Positions 32,771-40,844 of a DNA stretch of 64,000 nt are shown here, in pieces. The first letter of the stretch is position 1; every line of letters starts with the position of its first letter. The notes under the pieces are model-generated. The model was not told where the DNA came from and made no database searches. It saw only the letters and a list, made by a program, of their open reading frames with translations. Source of the stretch: Chloroflexi bacterium ADurb.Bin180 (GTDB lineage: Bacteria > Chloroflexota > Anaerolineae > UBA2200); contig MWCV01000001.1 in the NCBI GenBank assembly GCA_002070215.1, positions 62,001 through 126,000 of the forward strand. Direction: 5' to 3'. Both the position numbers and the translations under genes were made by a program.

Positions 32771-33705
32771 TTCTCCACGGGAACGGGCACTGAGGCAACG
32801 ATTTCGGTGATCACCTGCTCGGGGGTACGCCCGCGCAGCCGCGTCTGGGGGTGGATCGAGATACGATGGGTAAGTACTGCAGGAGCGAGATACTTGATAT
32901 CGTCTGGAATCACAAAATCGCGGCCCCTCAGCGCGGCCAGGGCCTGAGCGGTTCGGTATAGAGCCAGAGAGCCGCGAGGGCTCACACCCAATTCAACTGC
33001 CGGGTGGCTCCGGGTCGCGCGAGTAACCTGGACGGAATACTGGCGTACGGAATCCTCCACACGAATGGAGCGCACCTGGTGCTGAAAGGTCAGCAGCTCC
33101 TCTGTGGTCAGAACGGGCTGCAGCTCGTCCAGAGGGTCGTGCTGCTCGAAACGCAGCAGCAGGTTGTTCTCGTCTAACTCGCTGGGATAGCCAAGGCCGA
33201 CTTTCATCAGAAAACGATCCACCTGGGCCTCTGGCAGGGGGAATGTCCCCTCCAGCTCGATGGGGTTCTGGGTGGCCAGCACCAGGAAGGGCCGTGGCAG
33301 AGGGTGGGTGTGCAGATCGACACTGACCTGGTGCTCCTGCATTGCTTCGAGGAGAGCGGCCTGCGTCCGCGGCGTGGCCCGGTTGATCTCGTCGGCGAGC
33401 ACGACCTGCGCCAGTACCGGGCCGGGGCGAAACTCAAACTCCTGGGTCTTTTGGTTAAAGAAGTAGAGCCCGGTGACATCGGAGGGAAGCAGGTCGGGAG
33501 TGAACTGAATGCGCTGAAACGAGCAGTCGAGCGAACGGGCCAGGGCTTTGGCCAGGGTGGTCTTACCCGTGCCGGGTACATCCTCGATGAGGACGTGACC
33601 CTCGCAGAGGAGGGCCGCCAGCGTGAGTTCAATGACCTCAGACTTGCCAACAATAACCTTGCTGACATTGGATAGCACCGCTGACATTGCTTCTTGGATG
33701 GTCAT
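32767..33705 (-). CDS. MoxR-family AAA+ ATPase
   Basis: A 312-residue AAA+ chaperone-like ATPase. Walker A DVPGTGKTTLAKALA is near residue 43, Walker B VVLADEINRATPRTQAALLEAM near 105, sensor motif ATQNPIELEGTFPLPEAQVDRF near 145, and an arginine-finger helix follows. MoxR proteins help assemble metal enzymes or protein complexes, commonly with VWA or DUF58 partners, as encoded directly downstream. It is the first gene of this four-gene minus-strand operon. Confidence 0.92.
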   Translation of the reverse strand: MTIQEAMSAVLSNVSKVIVGKSEVIELTLAALLCEGHVLIEDVPGTGKTTLAKALARSLDCSFQRIQFTPDLLPSDVTGLYFFNQKTQEFEFRPGPVLAQVVLADEINRATPRTQAALLEAMQEHQVSVDLHTHPLPRPFLVLATQNPIELEGTFPLPEAQVDRFLMKVGLGYPSELDENNLLLRFEQHDPLDELQPVLTTEELLTFQHQVRSIRVEDSVRQYSVQVTRATRSHPAVELGVSPRGSLALYRTAQALAALRGRDFVIPDDIKYLAPAVLTHRISIHPQTRLRGRTPEQVITEIVASVPVPVEK

Positions 33706-33788
33706 TGCTCTCCCTTGTCACGATTCTGATCCTTGAGTCTACGCTGATCGGACTCGCCGAGTTCACGTGGGACTCAGCTTATGACAAC

Positions 33789-33825
33789 TATAACAAAATG
33801 GCCCAGGGAAGAACTCCTGGGCCAT
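33789..33825 (-). terminator. ssb terminator
   Basis: ATGGCCCAGG (33798-33807) pairs with CCTGGGCCAT (33816-33825). On the minus strand the stem runs into TTTTGTTATAG (down to 33789), downstream of ssb. Confidence 0.75.
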
Positions 33826-33902
33826 CGCGTCTTGACATCAACTGAACCAAGCCCTGGTCGTATAGTGCGACGGGATCACGACACGTGGAGACGGGTGCCC
33901 AG

Positions 33903-34298
33903 CTAGAACGGAAGCTCCTCTTCTGTCTCGGCGGGAGCGGGGCCTCCCTCTGCTGCCTCGCCGCGCTCACTCTTGCCGCCAAGGAACTTGACGTTGCGGG
34001 CACGCAGCTCCAGCATCCCTCGCGGCTCGCCGGTCGACTTGTCGGCCCAGGTGGAAAGCTCGATGTCACCCTCTACCAGCACCAAACGACCCTTGGCCAG
34101 GAACTGGTTGCAGTTCTCTGCCAGCTTGCGCCATGCCGTCACGCGGAACCAGGTAGTTTTCTCCTGGGGCTGTCCCTCGGGATTGGTCCACTTGCGGCTG
34201 GTTGCGATGTTGAAGGTAGTCACCGGAGTGCCGTCGGGGGTGTAGCGCATCTCGGGATCCCGTCCCAGATGGCCCACTACAATCGTGTTCTGGTACAT
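33903..34298 (-). CDS. ssb: Single-stranded DNA-binding protein
   Basis: A 131-residue OB-fold protein: MYQNTIVVGHLGRDPEMRYTPDG, then FNIATSRKW and EKTTWFRVTAWRKLAE, which line the DNA path. A short Gly/Glu-rich spacer leads to the acidic tip EEELPF, the docking tail for replication and repair proteins. The tail is shorter than in E. coli SSB. The ATG at 34298 has GGAGAGGAG upstream. It is a single-gene unit with its own promoter and terminator. Confidence 0.96.
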   Translation of the reverse strand: MYQNTIVVGHLGRDPEMRYTPDGTPVTTFNIATSRKWTNPEGQPQEKTTWFRVTAWRKLAENCNQFLAKGRLVLVEGDIELSTWADKSTGEPRGMLELRARNVKFLGGKSERGEAAEGGPAPAETEEELPF

Positions 34299-34343
34299 GG
34301 ATGCTCCTCTCCTTGCTGGTTTGTTAGTTCCTGCGCACGCCCC

Positions 34344-34371
34344 ATTGTAGCGCCGCACGCAGCATTCTCAA
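34344..34371 (-). promoter_or_regulatory. Probable ssb promoter
   Basis: On the minus strand, TTGAGA (34371-34366) and TACAAT (34349-34344) are 16 bases apart, about 45 bases before the ssb ATG. Confidence 0.5.
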
Positions 34372-34437
34372 ATCCGTCAGTATGTCAAACAGGGCCCGAT
34401 ATGCCTGTCTGCCGGCTCTCCGTATTATGTTAATTAG

Positions 34438-35820
34438 CTAGACTAGCGGCCATACCGGCTGATTGGGAATGCCGGACCTCTTCCAGAGATCTGCGGCGCG
34501 AGTTCTGGCCTCGTGAACGATGCGTTCCTCGTCCAGGGTAAGACAGTGCCCATGTTCAACGACGGTCTGGCCGGCAATGACCACTGTATCGACGTCTGAG
34601 CCAGTTGCTGCGCACACTAGCGTTGATACAGGGTTGATGTTGGGAGTCAGGTGCGGCTGGTCAAAATCAAAAACCACAAAGTCGGCCTGCTTGCCTACCT
34701 CCAGCGAGCCGATCTCATTCTCCCAACCCAGGGCTCGAGCGCCATTGATAGTGGCCATTTCGAGCACGGACTCTGCGGGGGTGACCAACGGGTTGAGAGT
34801 TCTGGCCTTGTGCAGGTAGGACGCCAGGCGCATATCGCGTACCATGTCATACGTATTGTCACTGGGTCCGCCGTCTGTGCCCAGGGTGACATTTACCCCA
34901 GCGGCCAGCATTTCGGGAATTGGTGCAATGCCTGAGGCCAGCTTGGCATTGGAGGCAGGATTGTGAGCAATGTTGGTGCGGGTGCGGGCAAGTATCTCGA
35001 TGTCCGCTGCGTCCATCCACACAGCATGGACAAGAAGCACCCTGGGACCGACCAGTCCGACGCTCTCTGCATACCTGGCGGGGCTGAGACCATAGGTCTC
35101 TTGGAGAAACTTGCGGTCTGAAGCGACTTCCGCGAGGTGCACCGTCACACCCATGTTGCGCTCATGGGCCAGAGCAGTGATTTGGCGGTAGAGTTCGGGT
35201 GTGACTCCCCCAGGCGTGCGAGGCCCGAACCAGACCGCCAGACGACCATTACCAGCTCCGTTCCACTGGTCGTACATCGCCAGAGTGTTCTTGAGACTGG
35301 TGTCGCGATCTTCTACCATACCAGGGTGCATCCAACCGGTCTTGGTGGCGTAGGTACCAACGTCCATCACGATTTTGGCCAGGGCGGCACGGATTCCCGA
35401 CCGCAGGACGACCTCGGCGATACCACTAAAGCCGTAGCGTTCGGCGAGCAGGGACTCGACAAATGCCGTTGTACCCGATTTGAGCATCTCGAGGATGCAC
35501 AGCTCGGCGCTGGCGCGGCCATCCTCTTCGGTGTAGTTTCCCTGCAGAACCCAGACCCGCTTGCCGAGCCACTCGAGGAGCTCCATGTCGTCGGCGCAGC
35601 CGCGAATCATCGCCTGCGCCAGGTGTACGTGCGTGTTGACCAGGCCAGGGGTGACTACCTTGCCTTTGAGATCTATGCGCTGCTCCAGTGGAAAGCGCTC
35701 GCGCAAGGTGGCTGTCTTGTCGATGGCGGCAAAGCGGCCATCCCTGACCACCATCGCCCCATCGCCAATGATGCGTCGCTCAGCATCAACCGTAATCAGC
35801 AGACCATGTTCATAGATCAT
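34438..35820 (-). CDS. Amidohydrolase of the chlorohydrolase / SAH-MTA deaminase family
   Basis: A 460-residue TIM-barrel metal hydrolase. Metal ligands are visible as NTHVHLAQ (HxH) near residue 63, VTVHLAEV near 225, LLVHAVW near 262 and TLGTDGGPSDNT near 318. The closing GSLEVGKQADFVVFD is typical of the family, which removes amino or halide groups from heterocycles (MtaD, SsnA, TrzN/AtzA relatives). The exact substrate cannot be decided; adenosine-type deaminase is a reasonable default. GGGGGA precedes the ATG. It is transcribed divergently from the next membrane-protein gene. Confidence 0.82.
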   Translation of the reverse strand: MIYEHGLLITVDAERRIIGDGAMVVRDGRFAAIDKTATLRERFPLEQRIDLKGKVVTPGLVNTHVHLAQAMIRGCADDMELLEWLGKRVWVLQGNYTEEDGRASAELCILEMLKSGTTAFVESLLAERYGFSGIAEVVLRSGIRAALAKIVMDVGTYATKTGWMHPGMVEDRDTSLKNTLAMYDQWNGAGNGRLAVWFGPRTPGGVTPELYRQITALAHERNMGVTVHLAEVASDRKFLQETYGLSPARYAESVGLVGPRVLLVHAVWMDAADIEILARTRTNIAHNPASNAKLASGIAPIPEMLAAGVNVTLGTDGGPSDNTYDMVRDMRLASYLHKARTLNPLVTPAESVLEMATINGARALGWENEIGSLEVGKQADFVVFDFDQPHLTPNINPVSTLVCAATGSDVDTVVIAGQTVVEHGHCLTLDEERIVHEARTRAADLWKRSGIPNQPVWPLV

Positions 35821-35840
35821 GTGTCCCCCGGAAAAGCCAT

Positions 35841-35868
35841 TTGACAGGGCAACCTTGCAACCTATAAT
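35841..35868 (+). promoter_or_regulatory. Strong promoter directly abutting a start codon
   Basis: Perfect TTGACA (35841-35846) and perfect TATAAT (35863-35868), 16 bases apart. The ATG of the next gene is at 35875, where transcription should begin, so the mRNA is probably leaderless. Confidence 0.75.
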
Positions 35869-35874
35869 CGCCCT

Positions 35875-36672
35875 ATGTTCTCTCTGAACCGCTTAAGCGC
35901 CTTGCTCATTATAGTCACGCTGGGCCTGGTGAGCTTTTTTGCCGTGCCATGGCCATCGAGGACAATGCTCATCGCCGGTCAGGACGTGAGTGTCTCCGGT
36001 AAGCTACTGGTCGCGGCCGCTGTTCTGGGATTGGTGGCATGCGGCACACAGGCTCTGGCGAGCTCGAGCGAGTGCGATAACCCCTGGTGCATGCCTGCGG
36101 CAAGTGGTCTGTGGATTCTGCCAACCCTCCTGTCTGCTCTGGCGCTGGTGGCACTCAATCGCTCGCTTATGGCTGGTGCGCAATTCCTTATCTGCTCAGC
36201 CACGGCAGCAACCCTGGTCATGTTACTCCTGGCGGAGCAACGCAGGGTGGATGCACACTCACGGCTGCGGTTGGCGTCGCGGACAGTCCTGGAGGTAGCA
36301 GCCTTCTTGCTGATGGCACTGGTGATGACCACGTTGAAAACAGAGCAAGTATCAGGGCCGTTCTTGGCTGGAGCAGCGGCGGCCGGTGGTGCGGCCCTGG
36401 CTTATGTAGTGCTGAGTGGCGACCTGCACCGCCCATTGCGCATTAGTGTGTGTGCGGTTGTATCGGGACTGGTTGTGGCAGTTGTTGCCCTGGGCTTGTC
36501 CCAGGTGGTTAAGACGCCGGTTGCCTATGGTCTCGTGCTGACAGTGGCCCTCTATGTATCTATTGGCTTGTTGAGAGGATACCTGCGGGGGCAACTGCGC
36601 AAGGTCATAGTCATTGAGTACCTGATAGTAGCAGGCATCGCACTGCTCATTGTCCTGCTGTCTGTGCACTAG
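35875..36672 (+). CDS. Conserved multi-pass membrane protein of unknown function
   Basis: A 265-residue protein with about eight membrane helices (starting LSALLIIVTLGLVSFFAVPW) and short loops. There are no recognisable catalytic motifs. The family was not identified; similar small helical proteins are common hypotheticals in Chloroflexota, but that is recollection, not a match. There is no ribosome site. The ATG lies 6 bases after a consensus -10 box, so translation is probably leaderless. Downstream lies a convergent zincin gene 27 bases away. Confidence 0.65.
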   Translation: MFSLNRLSALLIIVTLGLVSFFAVPWPSRTMLIAGQDVSVSGKLLVAAAVLGLVACGTQALASSSECDNPWCMPAASGLWILPTLLSALALVALNRSLMAGAQFLICSATAATLVMLLLAEQRRVDAHSRLRLASRTVLEVAAFLLMALVMTTLKTEQVSGPFLAGAAAAGGAALAYVVLSGDLHRPLRISVCAVVSGLVVAVVALGLSQVVKTPVAYGLVLTVALYVSIGLLRGYLRGQLRKVIVIEYLIVAGIALLIVLLSVH

Positions 36673-36699
36673 CCGGGGCCAGGTTGGCCCAGGTGGCGG

Positions 36700-37065
36700 T
36701 CAGAACCCGAGTTCCCTGATACGTTGCTCCGTCAGGCCAAAGTGATGGCCGAGCTCGTGAACCACGGTGCGCCGGACCTGACGACGAATGCCTGCCGCGT
36801 CCGCGAAGGCGCGCTCCAAGGGGCCGCGATAGATTACGATGCGATCCGGTGTGACCAGGTTATAATGCGTACCCCGCCTAGGCAGCGGCACCCCTTGATA
36901 GAGACCGAATAGCTGCCACGGTTCGTCAACACCCGCTAGGTGCATCTCCTCGCTGCTGGGCCAAATGGCAGTAGTAACCACTACATTGTTCAGGTGCTCC
37001 TGGATTTCTGCGGGCAGGCCCATCAGGGCCTCGCCGACCAGCGCGCTGAACTCATCGTCGTTCAT
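36700..37065 (-). CDS. Minimal zincin-type metallopeptidase (DUF1025-like)
   Basis: A 121-residue protein of the small zincin family. The zinc site HELGHHFG (HExxH with the third ligand region just after) is at about residues 103-110. Upstream is the family pattern ITVY/RIVIYRGPLERAF near 73. It is a cytoplasmic protein with no signal. Proteolytic activity has rarely been shown for these minimal proteins. It ends the transcript of the LysM protein, starting 6 bases after its stop. Confidence 0.82.
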   Translation of the reverse strand: MNDDEFSALVGEALMGLPAEIQEHLNNVVVTTAIWPSSEEMHLAGVDEPWQLFGLYQGVPLPRRGTHYNLVTPDRIVIYRGPLERAFADAAGIRRQVRRTVVHELGHHFGLTEQRIRELGF

Positions 37066-37071
37066 GGTGCG

Positions 37072-38694
37072 CTATACCCAGGAAAGGTCGCGGGCCAATG
37101 CGGCTCGTAGACCATCGTGAACCGCGGGAATACTGGCAAAGGTCCACTGGTCGTGTGCCAGCCAGCGGTAGAGAAGCAGACAGCGTATTCTCTGATGCAT
37201 TGGGTCGCGGTTCCACCGGTCGATTTCATCGTAGGCGGCCTGAATCCAACCCTGATTGCTGTGTGACCAGGGCTCGTCCTGGTTGGTCTCCGTTATGTAC
37301 ACCGGTAGGCCCTTCAGACTGAGAGGGATGGCCTCCATGAACTGCCGATAACTGCGGAACTCGTAGTAGCGGTCACGGAAGGGCGGATCCATCCTCTCCA
37401 GCGAAGTCACCTTGGCCGGGTCGGCACCGTGGGTGTACGTGTGCAGCGCAATACCGTCGCAGCGTCCATCGAGCGCTGTCAGGACATCCACAAAGTACTG
37501 GATCCAGTCTCCTCTTTCGTTGCCTGGGTACTGCGCAGAAGCATTCCATGGGGCCACTGCAGCCACGATGACCTGGTCTGCTCCGTGCCCGGGTCGGCGA
37601 TGGATCTGGGTGTAGCAGCGCCGGAAGCACGAGGCGTACATCTCGGGCGTGATCATCTGGCCTTCTGGTCCTCCTGGCCATTCGTTGGGGTGGTTGGTCT
37701 CATTGCCGATGATCCACAAGTGGCAACCGCTGGAATTCTCAACAAAGTTACCACAACGCATGGCAAATTCAAGATAGGCGCGTTCATCAGGGTCGCATAG
37801 AGGTATGGTACCGGGAAAGGCCCCCTGTGTGGGAGTGCTGTAGCCATGGTTTAAGCGCACCATGAGGCCATAGCCGGCGTCCTGCAGGTATCGATAGTCC
37901 TTGCCGCTCGTGTCGTGAGGGTCTCTACCTACTTCCTCGGTAACCAAAACCCAACCCTTGCGGCCCGAGTCACCCATCAGCGCCTCGCCGCCGGGGTCGT
38001 GTATACCGTAGAGATAGCGCGATTCGCCGGCGGGCACGGGAACAGGAAGGATTGGCTCCGGAATGCTAAGCCTCATCCCTACGCGGATCAACGAGGGGTT
38101 GGCAATACCGTTGAAATGGGCGATGACCCAGTATTTCCTGGCATTGTTGTAGTAGCGCCGTGCCAACGCGCTGAGAGTGTCGCCGTAGCGAACGATGTAG
38201 GTGAGAACGTTGGTGGGCCAATTACCGGTCCACTGGGCTACTAGCTCGTAGAGCCACGTGCCCATCGTGGTGCCTTCGAAGGCAGCCTTGGCCTTGAAGC
38301 GGCGGCACAAATCCTCATCGAGCTCAATGTCGATGGGGATCATGGTCAAATCCGATTCGGGAGGCGCGACCAGCGGCAACAGCGTAAAGGGAGCGATGCC
38401 CGGCTCGGGGATGGTGAGCTGCTGACCCGGGACCACAACGTCAGAAGCCAAATCATTAAAGTAGGCGATTGCCAAAAAGGCTGCGGGGTTGCCGTAATAG
38501 AGGCTGGCGATGTCCCGCAGGCTCTCCCCTGGGCGCACAGTATGGACCAACGTATTGTTGCCCCAGCCCGCCACCCAGCGACTGATCTCCTCAGCGAGAA
38601 TACCAGTCGCGGTATGGTCGATGAAAGCCAAACGCGACAGGAAGCGGCGTAGAAGCGTCTGGTCCAGTTCGACACGGATTTTGAGCAAGGCCAT
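37072..38694 (-). CDS. Two-LysM protein with glycoside-hydrolase-like C-terminal domain
   Basis: A 540-residue protein built from two similar N-terminal units. Each has a short beta segment (KIRVELDQTLLRRFLSRLAF; PIDIELDEDLCRRFKAKAAF) followed by a LysM domain (TVRPGESLRDIASLYYGNPAAF; IVRYGDTLSALARRYYNNARKY). The C-terminal 310 residues look like a TIM-barrel glycoside hydrolase: LYGIHDPGG, WIIGNETNHPNEW (acid/base-like Glu in NE), then VYITETNQDEPW (nucleophile-like Glu). There is no signal peptide, which is odd for a wall-binding protein. Substrate unknown. Confidence 0.7.
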   Translation of the reverse strand: MALLKIRVELDQTLLRRFLSRLAFIDHTATGILAEEISRWVAGWGNNTLVHTVRPGESLRDIASLYYGNPAAFLAIAYFNDLASDVVVPGQQLTIPEPGIAPFTLLPLVAPPESDLTMIPIDIELDEDLCRRFKAKAAFEGTTMGTWLYELVAQWTGNWPTNVLTYIVRYGDTLSALARRYYNNARKYWVIAHFNGIANPSLIRVGMRLSIPEPILPVPVPAGESRYLYGIHDPGGEALMGDSGRKGWVLVTEEVGRDPHDTSGKDYRYLQDAGYGLMVRLNHGYSTPTQGAFPGTIPLCDPDERAYLEFAMRCGNFVENSSGCHLWIIGNETNHPNEWPGGPEGQMITPEMYASCFRRCYTQIHRRPGHGADQVIVAAVAPWNASAQYPGNERGDWIQYFVDVLTALDGRCDGIALHTYTHGADPAKVTSLERMDPPFRDRYYEFRSYRQFMEAIPLSLKGLPVYITETNQDEPWSHSNQGWIQAAYDEIDRWNRDPMHQRIRCLLLYRWLAHDQWTFASIPAVHDGLRAALARDLSWV

Positions 38695-38704
38695 AATCGT
38701 ACCC

Positions 38705-39064
38705 CTATCTTACCCCGCAAAGGTCACTGGCGGTCAGAGTAGCTCCCCGGCCAGAAGAAACACCAGGGGCCATTGCCCGCGACAAGTGCTTGCCGTAGGG
38801 ACGTGTGCGCAGCACAATGGGCATTGGAACAGCGTGGCTCATGATCAGGCTCTGCTGGTGCGGATTCGGGCTGTCCAAAGCAGCGCGCAACACACTGCGA
38901 GAGCTGACGCCGCTCAAGACTGCCTCAATGTCCCATTCTGCCGTAAGCTTGCAGCAAGTCGGGAGGCCTGCCTGCCACACCAGCTCAATGCCAATGCTAC
39001 TCGGATGCTCCTCAATTGCCAACAACGGGCCCCCGCGACGGTGATGAGCAACGAGCGTAGCACT
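38705..39064 (-). pseudogene. Possible decayed C-terminus of a HerA/DUF87-type ATPase
   Basis: A minus-strand open stretch of about 119 codons after an in-frame TGA at 39067-39065, with no proper start. It contains KLTAEWDIEAVLSGVSSRSV, DSPNPHQQSLI and SHAVPMPIVLRTRPYG, which resemble the last part of HerA-family DNA-translocating ATPases (where a GHAVPMPVV-type segment is usual). Upstream, the reading would need a frame change at a run of five C (39030-39034). No Walker motifs are found. The likeness is from memory of the family and moderate at best. Confidence 0.35.
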
Positions 39065-39504
39065 TCAGGCTGGCCCGATACCTGGCATTAGCTGATCTCA
39101 GCTTCATGAAGCTGGCGGACACGTTGGACGAAAGCAAGCGAGAAGCAAACCGTCTGGAACATGACTATGCCGCCTGGCAGGGTCACGTCAGACTCTTTGG
39201 TGTGACTCGGGCCGATGATGAACAAAAGGGCGCTCTCCCTGGACAGGGCCGAGGTTTCTTTGGCAAGATCTCAGAGGAAAAGCCGCGACGAGTTGACCGG
39301 GGCTAGACCTCTGATTATGCTGAGAAACGAACGTGAGAAGTAGCGCAGGCATTGCCACGCGCCGAGCTAGAGGCAAACGCTCGAGTCATCCCGACTCTAC
39401 CCAGAGAGCGCCTCCGCGCCAGAGCTTTGGCCATTCGAGCAGACTGTCGTGAAACCGAACTACCGGTCAATCCAGACATTACGCACTATGCAGAGGGGTG
39501 TCCA
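39065..39504. other. Gap without a recognisable gene
   Basis: Short open frames on both strands look like chance or decayed coding. A minus-strand stretch of about 60 codons ending near 39092 is open but matches nothing known to me. No promoter, repeat or RNA was recognised. The gap separates the LysM gene from the FAD/GxGYxYP/GPH cluster. Confidence 0.4.
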
Positions 39505-40836
39505 ATGGCTGAGTCCATGCATGCGGATGTTCTTGTTGTAGGCGCGGGACCCACCGGTTCGTACCTGGGGTGGAAACTGGCTGAGGCCGGTTGTGATGTG
39601 CTCCTCCTGGAAGCGCTGCCTCTAGAAAAGGTAGGTGCTCACATCGAAGTCATTCATCTAGACAAGATTCGCTTCGATGAGTTTGATATCCCCCATCCTC
39701 TCCCACCCGAGCTGCTGCACCTGGTGTCTGCCAACAAAGTATGGTCCATTGATGGCAGTGAGCACTTTCGAGTGGAATACCCCTTCTACGTCACCAATAT
39801 GCCTGCCTTTGTGCAGCGGCTGCACGACTATGTTCGCCACGCAGGTGGAAGGGTTATCGAGAGTGCCCGTGTAGGAGATGTGATCATCGATCGTGGCTTC
39901 TGCCGTGGCGTTCGCGGTACCCGTAGGGGCAGACCCTTTGAAGCACGCGCAAGAGTCACTGTTGATGCATCGGGGATCGCTGGTGCTGTACGAACGCGTC
40001 TGCCAGATGACTTTGGTGTCGAGAACTGTCCTGTTCCTCCAGAGCAGACTTATTATTGTGCCTTGGAACTACGGGATGAGATACCGGCCGGTTTTCCAAC
40101 CGACAATAACTCGTTTCTTGGTATGCCGGGATTCTGGAACAAGTCCTATGGAGATGGCGCTATCCTGGGCATTATCGCTCCTGGCAGCAAGGACAATGCC
40201 TGGAATGCGCTGACCCAGTGGCGAGAAGCAACTTTTGGCAATCCTGGGAGGCTGGTTGCGAAGCGGGTCGGGTGCTCACCTTATCGCCGTGCTCCGGCCT
40301 CCTACGTCGGAAATGGCTTTGCGGCCGTCGGTGATTGTGTCTATCAAAACAAGGCGTTCTCTGGAGAGGGTATCACCAGCGGATTCACGGCCTGCCGGAT
40401 CGCAGAAAAAGTCATTCGGGAGGCCCTTGCCAAAGACGACGTCAGCCAGAAGGGGCTCTGGGAGTACAACGTACGCTATTCACGGGGGCAGGGGGCAAAA
40501 TTCGCGGGGGTAATGGTCTTCTTGTTTCCCGTTAATGGTTTGCCGAAGCATGAAGTGGACTACCTGTACCAGCATCAGATCATCTTTTGCCAGAAGGACT
40601 ATGAATACCTCAACCTCAATTATGAGCTGGACCTGCCGCCAGACAGATGGGAAGCCATCTGTCAGCAATTGAAGAAGGGCGTGCTGGATGGGGCGTTCTC
40701 TGAACAAAGTCTGCAGTTGATGAATACTCTGTACGGCTACTCTAACCAGCTCAGAGCGCACTATCTGGCTTACCCTGCAACTCCGGAAGGCTTGCCCGGC
40801 TGGAGAACAACTGCGGAACGGCTATGGGGGTACTAG
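39505..40836 (+). CDS. FAD-dependent oxidoreductase, geranylgeranyl-reductase-like
   Basis: A 443-residue flavoprotein. The Rossmann FAD motif VVGAGPTGSYLGWKLAEAGCDVLLLEA is at residues 9-35, followed by TVDASGIAGAVR (second FAD contact) near 155 and VGDCVYQNKAFSGEGITSGF near 275, the GD motif of the geranylgeranyl reductase/PHBH-like group. The family reduces isoprenoids or hydroxylates aromatics; the substrate is not clear. The ATG at 39505 has AGAGGGG upstream. The gene lies 8 bases before a GxGYxYP gene, so the two are probably co-transcribed. Confidence 0.78.
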   Translation: MAESMHADVLVVGAGPTGSYLGWKLAEAGCDVLLLEALPLEKVGAHIEVIHLDKIRFDEFDIPHPLPPELLHLVSANKVWSIDGSEHFRVEYPFYVTNMPAFVQRLHDYVRHAGGRVIESARVGDVIIDRGFCRGVRGTRRGRPFEARARVTVDASGIAGAVRTRLPDDFGVENCPVPPEQTYYCALELRDEIPAGFPTDNNSFLGMPGFWNKSYGDGAILGIIAPGSKDNAWNALTQWREATFGNPGRLVAKRVGCSPYRRAPASYVGNGFAAVGDCVYQNKAFSGEGITSGFTACRIAEKVIREALAKDDVSQKGLWEYNVRYSRGQGAKFAGVMVFLFPVNGLPKHEVDYLYQHQIIFCQKDYEYLNLNYELDLPPDRWEAICQQLKKGVLDGAFSEQSLQLMNTLYGYSNQLRAHYLAYPATPEGLPGWRTTAERLWGY

Positions 40837-40844
40837 ACACTGCT

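Noticed and set aside
33760-33780. Possible second parS (core TTCACGTG)
   Set aside because: Only the centre matches; about six of the sixteen positions differ from the consensus.
39106-39306. 66-codon plus-strand frame in the gap before the FAD reductase
   Set aside because: No ribosome site, no similarity and poor composition; treated as part of a decayed region.
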